From Flavobacterium lotistagni (GTDB taxonomy: Bacteria > Bacteroidota > Bacteroidia > Flavobacteriales > Flavobacteriaceae), in assembly GCF_011392125.1 (NCBI RefSeq), contig NZ_JAAJBU010000002.1, positions 372,001-436,000 of the forward strand: DNA of 64,000 bases. The letters are read 5' to 3'. This document shows positions 1-8,983 of this stretch, piece after piece. The notes under the pieces are model-generated. The model was not told where the DNA came from. It was given only the letters and a program-made list of their open reading frames with translations, and did no database searches. Within the stretch, counting starts at the first letter, position 1. Every line of letters begins with the position of its first letter. A program made the translations under genes and the position numbers.

Positions 1-680
1 CCAAAAACCGTGGCCACAATCGGAACCGTGCTGCCCATCGTATGATCGGAAAGTCCTGAAATGACTTGATATCTTTCGGCTAAATCTTTTACCATACACA
101 TATTGGCTTCTTCAATCGGCGCCGGATAACTCGAGGTACATTTCAATAGTGCCACATCGTAGTTGCCCATTCTATGACAAGCCTCAAGCGCGAGTTCAAT
201 ATCTGCTTCTTGTGCAATTCCCGTAGAGAGAATCACCGGTTTTCCTTTAGAAGCCACGTATTCAATCAGCGGAATATCTGTAATTTCAAACGAAGCAATT
301 TTATAGGCAGGTGCATTCAACGATTCAAGAAAGTCTACCGCAGTTTTATCGAATGGTGATGAAAAACAAATCAAACCTTCTTCCTGCGCAGCTTTGAATA
401 ATGCTTCATGCCACTGCCAAGGCGTGTAAGCTTCTTGGTAAAGTTCGTGGTATTTTTTGCCTTCCCAAATGGTTCCTTGAATGACAAAATCTTCCTTGTT
501 AGAATCGAGTGTTAACGTATCGGCTGTGTACGTTTGCAATTTGATGCAATTGGCTCCTGCCCTTTTCGCAGATTTTATCGTAGCCAGCGCATTGTCGAGG
601 CTTCCGTTATGGTTAGCAGAAAGCTCGGCTATAATAAATACCGGGCTATTTTGGTCGATGGTAAAATTTCCTATTTTCAT
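1..680 (-). CDS. pseI: Pseudaminic acid synthase PseI (3' end outside window)
   Basis: Partial gene: about 226 N-terminal residues are present and the rest runs off the left edge. The reading frame starts MKIGNFTIDQNSPVFIIAEL and continues with features of the NeuB/PseI family: the SANHNGSLDNA loop, the KLQTYTADT strand, and a TIM-barrel core with CFSSPFD, YKIASFEI, ILSTGIA and SGLSDHTMGS. The family condenses 2,4-diacetamido-2,4,6-trideoxy-L-altrose with phosphoenolpyruvate to give pseudaminic acid in the cytoplasm. It is the last gene seen in a run that also holds pseB, pseC, pseF and a pseH-like gene, 14 bp after the formyltransferase gene, so it is probably co-transcribed. A legionaminic or sialic acid synthase is less likely because the neighbours are the Pse set. 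The C-terminal antifreeze-like domain cannot be examined. Confidence 0.9.
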   Translation of the reverse strand, partial: MKIGNFTIDQNSPVFIIAELSANHNGSLDNALATIKSAKRAGANCIKLQTYTADTLTLDSNKEDFVIQGTIWEGKKYHELYQEAYTPWQWHEALFKAAQEEGLICFSSPFDKTAVDFLESLNAPAYKIASFEITDIPLIEYVASKGKPVILSTGIAQEADIELALEACHRMGNYDVALLKCTSSYPAPIEEANMCMVKDLAERYQVISGLSDHTMGSTVPIVATVF

Positions 681-694
681 GTCAATTTGAGGGC

Positions 695-1555
695 TTACAC
701 CAATATCGATCCGACAGTAATTTCGAAATCGAAGGTTCTGTATTTAGTGATTTCAACGACTCCATTGGGCGTTTTTATTGCTAACGGATTTACTGACAAC
801 ACCAATCCGTTGGGCATTTCCCAATCGAAACCCAAGGGAGAAAACTGAATTGCATCTATGGTGATTTTTTGTCCGTTGAGTTGCGAGAATGCGCCCGGAT
901 AAGGATCAGCTTGCGCCCGCACCCAATTGTAGATGCGCTCTTTTTGCCAATTCCAATCAATCGCGCCATCTTCCGGACTGCGTTTGCCGAAGTAAGTCGC
1001 CTCAGCGTTGTTTTGCTTTTTTGTCTTTAATGTGTTGTTTTCAATATCAGACAATACCTGATCAATCAATGGAATGTATTGCTCATTGTATTTCTGGAGA
1101 ATCATGGCTCCGGTATCTTTCGGGCCAATGTTTACGATTACTTGCTCGATGATATCGCCTGTGTCACAACCCGAATCAATCAGATGCGCTGTGATGCCCG
1201 TTTGGGTTTCGTTGTTGATGATGGCCCAGACGTGCGGAGTTCTTCCTCGGTATTTTGGCAGTAACGAGCCGTGGATATTAAAGGCTAAAATTGATGGATG
1301 TGCAATCAAATCTTCTTCAATCAAGAACAGATAATTGACCGAAACCAATACCTCGATGGCTTTGTCATGATAAAAATCTTTTGCTTTACCATTTCTCGGA
1401 TTGCCAGCGAAAACTGCTATTTGGTTCGCTTGGCAGAACTCAATGATGCTGTCGGATTTTGAATCGGTGCATACGAAGTCAATCTCGTGCCTCGCATACA
1501 AATGCTTCAAGACAATTTTTCCTAAATTCCCGCTGACTAAAACGCCTAACTTCAT
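695..1555 (-). CDS. Formyltransferase of sugar-nucleotide type in the pse cluster
   Basis: 286 aa. The formyl-transferase fold is indicated by NIHGSLLPKYRGRTP (Asn-93 and His-95) and LIDSGCDTGDII (Asp-131), which match the Asn/His/Asp catalytic triad of the Fmt/ArnA/WlaRD family. A C-terminal part with WNWQKERIYNWVRAQADPYPG resembles the formyltransferase C-terminal region. Such enzymes move a formyl group from N10-formyl-tetrahydrofolate to an amino sugar. The start overlaps the stop of the preceding GNAT gene by 4 bp and pseI follows 14 bp later, so it belongs to the pse operon. I infer that it N-formylates a pseudaminic acid precursor or a related amino sugar. A true methionyl-tRNA formyltransferase is unlikely from the context and the divergent C-terminus. 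Substrate and position are unproven. Confidence 0.78.
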   Translation of the reverse strand: MKLGVLVSGNLGKIVLKHLYARHEIDFVCTDSKSDSIIEFCQANQIAVFAGNPRNGKAKDFYHDKAIEVLVSVNYLFLIEEDLIAHPSILAFNIHGSLLPKYRGRTPHVWAIINNETQTGITAHLIDSGCDTGDIIEQVIVNIGPKDTGAMILQKYNEQYIPLIDQVLSDIENNTLKTKKQNNAEATYFGKRSPEDGAIDWNWQKERIYNWVRAQADPYPGAFSQLNGQKITIDAIQFSPLGFDWEMPNGLVLSVNPLAIKTPNGVVEITKYRTFDFEITVGSILV

Positions 1556-2109
1556 TTGCTGGAAATTTTAGAGTGAATCACTACATCGATAAACTTTCCG
1601 TTGAAAAAGCAATGTTCTTTGAGTCGGGCTTCTTGGTAATATCCGGCCACTTCGACCGCTTGGTATAAATGCGGGCGCAAATCGAAAGCGTACACAAATA
1701 GTTTGTGAAACTGCAATTCCTGAAAGGCTACTTGCTCAATTAAATTCAAATAATTCACCCAGTACTTTTGAAAATGATTGGCTTCAAGCTCGGTTTTCAT
1801 CACGAAAGAAATCTCGGCGTTCTTGTCGATCCAATTCATATGAACCAAACCGCCATAACCCACAAATTTGCCATTTTCAAAAAAGGAAAACAAAATCTGA
1901 GCAGGCTTCTCTTGATTAAACAAACTAGCGACAACTGTAGCAAAATAATTTTCTTGATCCTCTGCCGTGAGCGGTTGGGCTTGGCGCAAATGGTAAATCT
2001 GCTCGTTGCGGATATGCATGATGGCATATTTATCTTCATCGCGAATCGGCTCGATTGAAAACCCTTCGGCGGTGAAAATTTGTTGGTTGAGGCAACGATA
2101 ATTTCTCAT
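1552..2109 (-). CDS. pseH: PseH-like GNAT acetyltransferase
   Basis: 185 aa. The order of elements fits a GNAT N-acetyltransferase: an N-terminal EPIRDEDKYAIMHIRNEQ segment typical of PseH and RimJ-like proteins, a central YGGLVHMNWIDKNAEISFVM beta strand pair, and a C-terminal HKLFVYAFDLRPHLYQAVEVAGY helix. PseH transfers acetyl from acetyl-CoA to the 4-amino group of UDP-4-amino-4,6-dideoxy-L-AltNAc, the third step to pseudaminic acid. It overlaps pseF upstream and the formyltransferase downstream by 4 bp each, a clear sign of translational coupling. The PseH assignment rests mostly on context; the fold call is firmer. Because a formyltransferase sits next to it, the two could act on different amino groups or compete for the same one. 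Confidence 0.75.
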   Translation of the reverse strand: MRNYRCLNQQIFTAEGFSIEPIRDEDKYAIMHIRNEQIYHLRQAQPLTAEDQENYFATVVASLFNQEKPAQILFSFFENGKFVGYGGLVHMNWIDKNAEISFVMKTELEANHFQKYWVNYLNLIEQVAFQELQFHKLFVYAFDLRPHLYQAVEVAGYYQEARLKEHCFFNGKFIDVVIHSKISSK

Positions 2110-2795
2110 TTGAAGAACAGTTGGTATTTCATTTCAGCGAGCTTCCAGTCGTTTTCGTTGTCGATGTCCTGCGCGAGCAAATCATCCACTTCGATGGTAA
2201 AAGTATTTTGGGTCCTTAGACTTTTGGTCTGCTTCAATTTGGAAACGTCGAAGGTGTAAAACATACCGGCGTCGAAATAAGCTCTTTCTAGATCTTGGGT
2301 TCTGGTGTTGGAACTCAACGGATCGAAAAGTTCAATTTTCCCATTGGATGCCACTTTCAAAGCCCGTTGTATCGGATGCGAGTAAGCCAAACTCGGGAAA
2401 ACACAATCGCCATTTTCTTTCTCCAGCAGCGCGAATGAATCGGTCAACAACCTTGAACTCACAAACGGCGCGCACGCATAAATGCAAGTTCCTTGATGGA
2501 ATTCTTGGCCCTGAGAGGCATACCAATCGAGTACTTCCAAGAGCACGTCGACAGTGGTGGCGAAATCGTTACTGTTTTCATCCGAACGCATAAACGGAAC
2601 CTGAGCTCCGTACTGGCGGGCAATAGCGGCAATTTCTTCATCGTCTGTGGAAACCATGACCTCATCGTACAAACCACTATTTATAGCGGCTTGAATGGAA
2701 TAGGCCACAATCGGCTTTCCGAAGAAAAGTTTGGTGTTTTTTCTCGGAATTCGTTTGCTGCCACCGCGCGCAGGAATGATTGCAATTCTTCTCAA
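2106..2795 (-). CDS. pseF: Pseudaminic acid cytidylyltransferase PseF
   Basis: 229 aa, normal for the family. The N-terminus carries the CMP-sialate synthetase signature IIPARGGSKRIPRKN, followed by FFGKPIVAYSIQAA and VMVSTDDEEIAAIA. The enzyme uses CTP to activate pseudaminic acid to CMP-pseudaminic acid, the donor for glycosyltransferases. The residues YDEVMVSTDDEEIA and a late DAGMFYTF segment are typical of PseF rather than NeuA. It lies 4 bp after pseC and overlaps the PseH-like gene by 4 bp. Identification is strong because the whole pathway surrounds it. Confidence 0.92.
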   Translation of the reverse strand: MRRIAIIPARGGSKRIPRKNTKLFFGKPIVAYSIQAAINSGLYDEVMVSTDDEEIAAIARQYGAQVPFMRSDENSNDFATTVDVLLEVLDWYASQGQEFHQGTCIYACAPFVSSRLLTDSFALLEKENGDCVFPSLAYSHPIQRALKVASNGKIELFDPLSSNTRTQDLERAYFDAGMFYTFDVSKLKQTKSLRTQNTFTIEVDDLLAQDIDNENDWKLAEMKYQLFFK

Positions 2796-2799
2796 GAGT

Positions 2800-3990
2800 T
2801 TATCGGTTTAAAAAAGCCTCCACTTTTTGAATCACAAAATCCTGCTGCTGCTCGGTCAGTGTAGGAAACATTGGTAAACTGATACAATGTTTGTAATAGT
2901 TTTCGGCATTCGGCATATCGCCTTCCTTCCAACCAAACTGACGGTAATAAGGCATCAGATGGCAAGGAATATAATGGATTTGGGCAAAAATCTGGTCTTC
3001 GCGCAAAGCATTGTATAAACCCAAACGATCTTCTACTTCAATCACATACAAGTGGTAAGCGTGGCCTTCCACAAAGCCAGAATGACCTTCAATTTTGGAA
3101 TGGCTTGAGAAACGCTCGTTGTATTTTTTTGCAATTTGCTTTCTGCGTTGCAAACCTTCATCTGCGCGCGAGAGTTGGCTAATACCCAAAGCGGCTTGAA
3201 AATCGGTGAAACGGTAATTGTAACCCAAAGTCTGCATTTCCATGTACCAGCCCGGATAAGCGCTATCGTATGGAACTTCTTGGCCTGCCGCAAATGATGG
3301 CGAATTCTGGAAAATAGCCGCATCACGCGTTATACCATGCGTTCTTAGCTCTAAGAGTTTTTTGTAGAGTTTTTCGTCGTTAGTGGTAATCATTCCGCCC
3401 TCGCCTGTGGCAATATGCTTCACGGGATGAAACGAAAAAATCGCTAGGTCGGCAAAATTTCCGTTGCCGCAGTTTTGTTTTTGTCCTTTGCTATCGATGA
3501 AATACCCGCCGGGCGAATGACACGAATCTTGAATAATCCATAAGCCATATTCGTCCGCGAGTTTTCGGAAAGCTTCTAAATCAACGGCACGTCCAGCAAA
3601 ATCTACAGGAACGATGCCTTGGTAAGTACCTTTTGGCGACGCTTTTAGTAGGGCTTCTACTTTGTTGATGTCGAGCAAATAAGTTTTCGGGTCGATGTCG
3701 GCAAAAACCACCTCGCCACCACAATAGCGGATACAATTGGCTGAAGCCGCAAAAGTAATGGGTGTCGTAATCACTTTATCGCCGGGCTTTACGTTCAAAG
3801 CCAGCGCATTCAAGTGCAAAGCTGCCGTTCCGTTGGCTACAGCTACGGCAAACTTGCATCCGATATACTGTGCAAATTGCTTTTCAAACTCAAGAATTGT
3901 TGGGCCTTGTGTCAGAAAGTCACCTTTGAGCGCTTGGGCTACAGCGGCAATATCTTGCTCGGTTATATTTTGTCTTCCGTAAGGTATCAT
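2800..3990 (-). CDS. pseC: UDP-4-amino-4,6-dideoxy-L-AltNAc transaminase PseC
   Basis: 396 aa. A DegT/DnrJ/EryC1/StrS aminotransferase starting MIPYGRQNITEQDIAAVAQA, a typical PseC opening. The PLP lysine lies in FSFHPVKHIATGEGG and the AVANGTAALHL loop is intact. PseC transfers an amino group from glutamate to C4 of UDP-2-acetamido-2,6-dideoxy-L-arabino-hexos-4-ulose, the product of PseB. It follows pseB by 3 bp and precedes pseF by 4 bp, so the three are one transcription unit. No anomalies seen. Confidence 0.94.
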   Translation of the reverse strand: MIPYGRQNITEQDIAAVAQALKGDFLTQGPTILEFEKQFAQYIGCKFAVAVANGTAALHLNALALNVKPGDKVITTPITFAASANCIRYCGGEVVFADIDPKTYLLDINKVEALLKASPKGTYQGIVPVDFAGRAVDLEAFRKLADEYGLWIIQDSCHSPGGYFIDSKGQKQNCGNGNFADLAIFSFHPVKHIATGEGGMITTNDEKLYKKLLELRTHGITRDAAIFQNSPSFAAGQEVPYDSAYPGWYMEMQTLGYNYRFTDFQAALGISQLSRADEGLQRRKQIAKKYNERFSSHSKIEGHSGFVEGHAYHLYVIEVEDRLGLYNALREDQIFAQIHYIPCHLMPYYRQFGWKEGDMPNAENYYKHCISLPMFPTLTEQQQDFVIQKVEAFLNR

Positions 3991-3993
3991 ATT

Positions 3994-5004
3994 TTAAACG
4001 GTAAAATCCGGGTATAAATGCTCTTTAATCAAAGCCCGTAAAGAATCGACAGTTTCCCATTCGGTATTTTCACCGGAAGTATAATTAAATCCTTGCGGAA
4101 CCAGTTTGGCATTGAACTTCTCGATGTAAGCATTCAAATTCCAAGTGGTGACTTGTGGCAAAATGACGTAGTATTTTCCTAAATCATAAGTGGTGAAAGA
4201 ATCTGATGAGGTAATCATTTCTTCGTGGATTTTCTCGCCCGGACGAATACCACTAATGCGGTGTTCACAATCCGGTCCGATAGCCTGCGCCACATCAAGA
4301 ATTCTGTATGATGGGATTTTCGGCACAAACAATTCGCCGCCCCAAGCAGTTTCAAGCGCGTGTAAAACCATATCGACTCCACCTTCTAACGATATGTTGA
4401 AACGCGTCATGTTTGGGTCGGTAATGGGCAAAACGCCTTCTTTTCTTTTCTCCATAAAAAACGGAATCACCGAACCGTTGGAACCCATCACATTACCATA
4501 ACGCACCACCGAAAATTTAATGTCCTGCGCGCCTTTGATGTTGTTGGCTGCAATGAATAACTTGTCTGAAGTTAGTTTGGTTGCTCCGTAAAGATTGATT
4601 GGCGCACATGCTTTATCGGTAGAAAGGGCAACGACTTTAGAAACGGTTGAGGACAAACTTGCCTTAATCACGTTCTCAGCTCCGCCAATGTTAGTTTTTA
4701 CGCACTCATCCGGATTGTACTCTGCGATATGGACATGCTTCATCGCTGCCGCATGGATAACATAATCAATACCATTGAACGCTCTTTTGAGTCGTTCCAA
4801 GTCGCGTACATCGCCAATAAAATAACGAATAGCCGGATATTTCGATTCTGGAAATTCCTGTGCCATCTGAAATTGCTTTTGCTCGTCTCGGGAGTAAATG
4901 ACCAGTTTTCGGATGTTCGGCCATTTTTTCAATATGGTCTTGGTAAGTTCTTTTCCCAAAGAACCCGTTCCGCCTGTGATGAGTATTGATTTGTTGTCTA
5001 ACAT
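3994..5004 (-). CDS. pseB: UDP-GlcNAc 4,6-dehydratase (inverting) PseB
   Basis: 336 aa short-chain dehydrogenase of the FlaA1/PseB type. Visible are the NAD-binding ILITGGTGSLGKEL loop, VIYSRDEQKQFQM, AAAMKHVHIAEYNPDECVKTN, and the catalytic region STDKACAPINLYGATKLTSD, which has the Lys of the family YxxxK-like motif. It converts UDP-GlcNAc to the 4-keto-6-deoxy-L-arabino sugar, the committed step to pseudaminic acid. A 125-bp gap separates it from the upstream aminotransferase gene, the largest gap in this run. A local promoter there is possible, but I could not find a TAnnTTTG box in it. Confidence 0.94.
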   Translation of the reverse strand: MLDNKSILITGGTGSLGKELTKTILKKWPNIRKLVIYSRDEQKQFQMAQEFPESKYPAIRYFIGDVRDLERLKRAFNGIDYVIHAAAMKHVHIAEYNPDECVKTNIGGAENVIKASLSSTVSKVVALSTDKACAPINLYGATKLTSDKLFIAANNIKGAQDIKFSVVRYGNVMGSNGSVIPFFMEKRKEGVLPITDPNMTRFNISLEGGVDMVLHALETAWGGELFVPKIPSYRILDVAQAIGPDCEHRISGIRPGEKIHEEMITSSDSFTTYDLGKYYVILPQVTTWNLNAYIEKFNAKLVPQGFNYTSGENTEWETVDSLRALIKEHLYPDFTV

Positions 5005-5129
5005 TTATTCTGAATTAATTAACTGTTTGTTTTTAAGTTCCCTTTTTACTTTCCTAAATCGGTTGTCATTGAAACGGGCACATTTATTTAGGATTTATAG
5101 GATTAGCTTTAGTGCTGTTGCCTTTGCAT

Positions 5130-6251
5130 TCATTGGAAACGGTTTAATGCTTCGATAATAGTAGCTACTTCTGTTTCTGTAAGCACCGGACTGATGGGCA
5201 AACTCAAAACCGTCTCGTGGATTTCATTGGTAATTGGATAGTCAATACCATTCATTTCTTTGTAAGCCAACTGCTTATTAGGCGGAATTGGGTAATGAAT
5301 CAAAGTTTGTATGCCGTTATCGGTAAGGTATTGTTGTAATTCATTTCTTCTTGGGTGACGAATAACAAACAAATGCCAAACGTGTTCTGTATTTTCCTCA
5401 GGTTTGAAGTTCTTGTTCGAAGGCACCGGCAACTGGATTTCCGGATGTTTGATTCCATTGAGATAAGCTGAGGCCAATGTTCTTCGGTATTGGTTCTCGG
5501 CATCGATATGCGCGAGTTTGACCTTTAGAAAAGCAGCCTGAACTTCATCGAGCCTACTATTCAAACCCAAAAACTCATTGACGTATTTCTGTTTGCTCCC
5601 GTAATTGCCTAGTGCGCGAACTTGTGCTGCCAAAACTGAATCATTAGTGGTTACTGCTCCAGCATCGCCTAAAGCACCGAGATTTTTCCCAGGATAAAAA
5701 CTGAAACCCGCAGCATCACCGAGATTCCCGGTTTTGATGCCGTTCCACTGTGCACCGATAGCTTGAGCGTTGTCTTCAATAATCTTGAGGCTATATTTTT
5801 TAGCTAAAGTTTGCAAATCGTCGCTCCAACAAACTTGTCCGTACAAATGCACCACCATAATGGCTTTGGTTTTGGCGGTAATGCTTTTCTCGATTAAATC
5901 AATGTCGAGGTTATACGAATGGATACTTGGCTCAACCAAAACCGGCTTTAACTGATTGTCTGAAATGGCCAACAAGGAAGCAATGTAAGTATTGGCTGGA
6001 ACGATGACCTCGTCGCCGGCTGCCATTACACCCAAATCGATGTACGCTTTAAGAATCAGACGCAAGGCGTCCAACCCATTTGCTACGCCAATAGCATGCG
6101 AAGCACCGATATACTTGGCCAGTTTTTCCTCGAAACTATTGAGTTGGTTTCCCATTAAGAACCAACCTGAATCGATGACTTGGGCTGCGGCCTCTTTCAG
6201 CTCCTTGGCGTGTAAAGCATTGATTTTCTGAAGATCTAAAAATTTGATCAT
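5130..6251 (-). CDS. dTDP-3-keto-6-deoxyhexose aminotransferase (FdtB/QdtB-like)
   Basis: 373 aa DegT/DnrJ/EryC1/StrS aminotransferase. The opening [20 protein letters not shown] and HLYGQVCW are typical of the FdtB/QdtB/TylB branch that aminates C3 of dTDP-3-keto sugars. The PLP lysine lies in [16 protein letters not shown] and the substrate loop [13 protein letters not shown] is intact. Together with RmlB and two FdtA/QdtA ketoisomerases upstream this predicts dTDP-3-amino-3,6-dideoxy-galactose (Fuc3N) or -glucose (Qui3N). Its start overlaps the stop of the formyltransferase by 4 bp, suggesting that the formyltransferase modifies its product. The gluco/galacto choice cannot be read from the sequence with confidence. 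Confidence 0.85.
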   Translation of the reverse strand: MIKFLDLQKINALHAKELKEAAAQVIDSGWFLMGNQLNSFEEKLAKYIGASHAIGVANGLDALRLILKAYIDLGVMAAGDEVIVPANTYIASLLAISDNQLKPVLVEPSIHSYNLDIDLIEKSITAKTKAIMVVHLYGQVCWSDDLQTLAKKYSLKIIEDNAQAIGAQWNGIKTGNLGDAAGFSFYPGKNLGALGDAGAVTTNDSVLAAQVRALGNYGSKQKYVNEFLGLNSRLDEVQAAFLKVKLAHIDAENQYRRTLASAYLNGIKHPEIQLPVPSNKNFKPEENTEHVWHLFVIRHPRRNELQQYLTDNGIQTLIHYPIPPNKQLAYKEMNGIDYPITNEIHETVLSLPISPVLTETEVATIIEALNRFQ

Positions 6252-7129
6252 AATCTTTGTCCGATTTTAAATAGTGCTGACGGCAAAATGACATTTCCGT
6301 CTTGAGTAAGACTTTCGATAGCAATGGCCGTATCTGCGGTTTTGATCCAAGCGGCTCCTTCGGAAGTAAGTAATACGACCGCTCCGGGAATTCCTTTGGA
6401 TGATAAAAACCCTGGCACTTCCGAAAGTTGATTGATTTCGTATAAAGTATTGTTGTATTCTAATTGAAGCCCTGTGCCTAATGGTCTGGCAAAAACCATA
6501 TACCGCCTGATGAAATCCTGCGTGGGTTGGTTCCAATCGGTAATAATTCCATCTTGCGGCACGAGCGGGCAAGCATATAGGAACGAAGCGTCTTTCTGGC
6601 TTTGCGCAGTCACTTTGCCCTGTAGGATTTGGACAATTTGTGCGGAAAGATTTTGCTGCATGTCGGCTTTCATGGCTTGCTTGGCGTGAAAATAGGTCTC
6701 ATTGGCTTGAATAGTATAACCGAATTTGTAATAGATATCGCCTTGGTCGAGTTTTTCATTGACCTCGTGAAGCGTATAACCCACCGTGTAATCTCCGTTA
6801 AGAATCGCCCAAGAATTCGCATTATTTCCTCTATAAATTGGCAGTAAACCCATGTGAATGTTGAGCAAATAAGGAACTTGTATATTAGCAACCGAAATAA
6901 TCTTGTTGTAATTATATACCACAATGGCTTGAGCTTGTAGTTTTTGGGCGCTTTCAAAATCCAGAATCGACAACTGGTTGCTTTCTAGAAATTCATAAAA
7001 GTTGGGGAATTTAGCCCGACGATGATAATCTACAATGATACCCAAAATATCAAAATCGCTCGCTAACCATTGGTAGAGATCAATAATCGGCTGACCAAAA
7101 CCGGCCAAAACAATCTTTGCTTTACCCAT
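6248..7129 (-). CDS. Formyltransferase, probably for a dTDP-3-amino-3,6-dideoxyhexose
   Basis: 293 aa. The formyltransferase core is visible as [20 protein letters not shown] with Asn-90 and His-92, and [11 protein letters not shown] with Asp-128, so the family catalytic triad is complete. The C-terminal third is divergent, with a short beta-rich tail. It overlaps the FdtB-like gene downstream by 4 bp and the DegT-like gene upstream by 8 bp. Known relatives in such operons (for example QdtF) transfer formyl from N10-formyl-tetrahydrofolate to the 3-amino group of dTDP-Qui3N or dTDP-Fuc3N, and I infer the same role here. It is clearly diverged from the second formyltransferase in the pse part of the locus, so the two probably have different substrates. 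Confidence 0.75.
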   Translation of the reverse strand: MGKAKIVLAGFGQPIIDLYQWLASDFDILGIIVDYHRRAKFPNFYEFLESNQLSILDFESAQKLQAQAIVVYNYNKIISVANIQVPYLLNIHMGLLPIYRGNNANSWAILNGDYTVGYTLHEVNEKLDQGDIYYKFGYTIQANETYFHAKQAMKADMQQNLSAQIVQILQGKVTAQSQKDASFLYACPLVPQDGIITDWNQPTQDFIRRYMVFARPLGTGLQLEYNNTLYEINQLSEVPGFLSSKGIPGAVVLLTSEGAAWIKTADTAIAIESLTQDGNVILPSALFKIGQRL

Positions 7130-8048
7130 GAATCGTTTGTTGTTTAAAAGCAGTAATCACCTCAACGAAATAATCGATATCCGCTCTGCATAAGTTCTGA
7201 TGGCAAGGAATGAAGAATGCATCTTCACCATAAAACACGCTACTTTGGATGCCGTGTTGGGCTAAATAATCTTTGAGCAAAGGCAAATCTAGAATTTGTT
7301 GGTGGTTGTTCAAAAGCAAGGCAGACGGCACCACATGGTCATATTTGGGAAATCTCAAACTAAAACCTAACGATTGAAAGGCTTGGTGAGCGTAGTCAAA
7401 ATTGGCTTTTCGTTGGCTCAGCAAATCGCTGCTTTGCATTAAGTAATACGACATGACTTTCTCAAGATACTGTTTTTCAATAGGGCTCATTTGAGAAGTT
7501 AACGAAGTTGAATAACCTGAATTGGCCACGATCAAACCTCCAATTTGAATTGGGAAAAACTTAGGAAAACTATAGGTTGAAAAATCGCCGTATTGACCTA
7601 CTTTATTCTGAACATCCTGACTGAAAAACGTGGTACAACAATCTTCAATAATAGGCAAACCGGAAGCTTTGAGCTTTTCCATTTCGGGATGCGGATAACC
7701 GAATTCGTGGTTCACCAAAATCAACTTGGTAGCGCTACTCAAGGTTCGGTTCCATTGGCAAAAGGCCTCGATGGTTTTAGTCACGCAAGAACTAATATAA
7801 AAATTCTCCGACGTGGTTAGTATCGTTACTAAATCAGTAGGTTGCAAATTATAATTTTGAAGTGCCAACCGAATCGCCTCGCGGCCGTTCAAGGTATACT
7901 GCCATTGGTTTTTTCCGAAACGTTGGTCAAAATAGGCAGAGGCAAAATCGTTGGTTTCCAATGCTGCGTTCTGAGCCAGATGCATAGTCTGAAAAGGGCT
8001 GATGCGGTAAGCGGGCAACAAAAACGGATCCGGATGCAGTACAAACAT
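7122..8048 (-). CDS. Short DegT/DnrJ-type aminotransferase-like protein
   Basis: 308 aa, about 60-80 residues shorter than typical sugar aminotransferases. The N-terminal NGREAIRLALQNYN helix, the IIEDCCTTFFSQDV segment and YSFPKFFPIQIGGLIVAN resemble the PLP site of DegT proteins. The candidate lysine in SFPKFF is one residue closer to the Phe than in the usual SFxPxK spacing. The protein may be active or may be a pseudo-enzyme with a structural or regulatory role. It is coupled to its neighbours: its ATG shares a base with the stop of the FemAB-like gene and its end overlaps the formyltransferase start by 8 bp. Substrate unknown. Confidence 0.6.
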   Translation of the reverse strand: MFVLHPDPFLLPAYRISPFQTMHLAQNAALETNDFASAYFDQRFGKNQWQYTLNGREAIRLALQNYNLQPTDLVTILTTSENFYISSCVTKTIEAFCQWNRTLSSATKLILVNHEFGYPHPEMEKLKASGLPIIEDCCTTFFSQDVQNKVGQYGDFSTYSFPKFFPIQIGGLIVANSGYSTSLTSQMSPIEKQYLEKVMSYYLMQSSDLLSQRKANFDYAHQAFQSLGFSLRFPKYDHVVPSALLLNNHQQILDLPLLKDYLAQHGIQSSVFYGEDAFFIPCHQNLCRADIDYFVEVITAFKQQTIHG

Positions 8049-8983
8049 CAGTTCAGCGGTTTATAAAATTCGGTTTTGATACTGATCTCGCAGCCAATAC
8101 TTTCTTTGAACTCACACAAGCCATAATTCGGGACAGAATCTTCGGTAGATGGACCGATGTCAATGATTTGAATTCCTTGCTGCTTGTAGTATTTGAAAAC
8201 CTCGAATGACAAGAAATTCATCGTCTTATGTTCGGCGTAAGCAGGCAAATCGCCCCAGTAAATTACTTGTACAATGGCTTCAGCAACATGAAAAACGACG
8301 GCTGCAGCGGTAGCCATTTGCTCTCTTTTGACTAGAAAAAAATCGGCTTTAACTACTTGTAATGTTTCTTGAACTTGCTCCCAAGTCATGCGCAGTGGGA
8401 AACCGCGTTCGCTTCGGTTTTGGGCAATGACATCGTAAGCTAATTTAGCATTTTCTGATGTCAATTCCTCGAAGACCAATCCCGCTTGCTGGGCTCGTTT
8501 GAGGTTTTTCTTGGCGTTATACCAGATCTCCGATGCATAATTTTCAGTAAATTTTCGAGTAGGAAATTGGTAATTTAGTTCAATGTTGCTGGTTTGAAAA
8601 CCGCTTCTGTATAAGCAATTGTATATTTTGTTCAGGAAATTTTCTCGATAAAAAAACGAGGGCGATACAATGCGAATTCCTTCAAATTTTTTCTCTGTGG
8701 CCCATTGGATTAGAGTCTCAATTGCGGCATCAATTTGTTGCAAACGCACCTCATCATTGGCGGCTTCAAAACCTCCGAAAGGTGCAGAAAATGGCGAAAC
8801 GATTTTATTGGCGCGCAATCCGAAAATAATTCCTAGCCTAACTTTGGTGTCTTTAAAAACTAAGTAAAATACCTGCTCGCATTTGTAACTATTGAGTGCA
8901 TTAAAGGCTGCCGAATTGAAAACCTGCTTCGGATTCGGGAAATAGTCGGCGTATTGCGCAGCGTTTACTTCGAGGATTTCCAT
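8048..8983 (-). CDS. FemAB-like GNAT transferase
   Basis: 311 aa. It has the two-lobed pattern of the FemAB/BioF2-like acyltransferase group. Visible are an N-terminal lobe with FNSAAFNALNSYKCEQVFYLVFKD and PFSAPFGGFE, and a C-terminal lobe with AKKNLKRAQQAGLVFEE, NRSERGFPLRMTWEQVQ and YKQQGIQIIDIGPSTE. Members attach aminoacyl or acyl groups to peptidoglycan precursors or to sugars. In polysaccharide loci they are thought to decorate amino sugars, which fits the place between the ketoisomerase genes and the aminotransferase-like gene. Its start lies inside the end of the upstream ketoisomerase gene (19-bp overlap). The fold is fairly sure, the function is not. Confidence 0.6.
   Translation of the reverse strand: MEILEVNAAQYADYFPNPKQVFNSAAFNALNSYKCEQVFYLVFKDTKVRLGIIFGLRANKIVSPFSAPFGGFEAANDEVRLQQIDAAIETLIQWATEKKFEGIRIVSPSFFYRENFLNKIYNCLYRSGFQTSNIELNYQFPTRKFTENYASEIWYNAKKNLKRAQQAGLVFEELTSENAKLAYDVIAQNRSERGFPLRMTWEQVQETLQVVKADFFLVKREQMATAAAVVFHVAEAIVQVIYWGDLPAYAEHKTMNFLSFEVFKYYKQQGIQIIDIGPSTEDSVPNYGLCEFKESIGCEISIKTEFYKPLN

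Noticed and set aside
695..1555. PseG (UDP-sugar hydrolase) in the expected place of the pse operon
   Set aside because: The protein has formyltransferase motifs (NIHGSLLP, CDTGD) and none of the glycosyltransferase-B-like features of PseG.
695..1555. Methionyl-tRNA formyltransferase
   Set aside because: The motif set is shared, but the location within a sugar operon and the C-terminal region favour a sugar-nucleotide enzyme.
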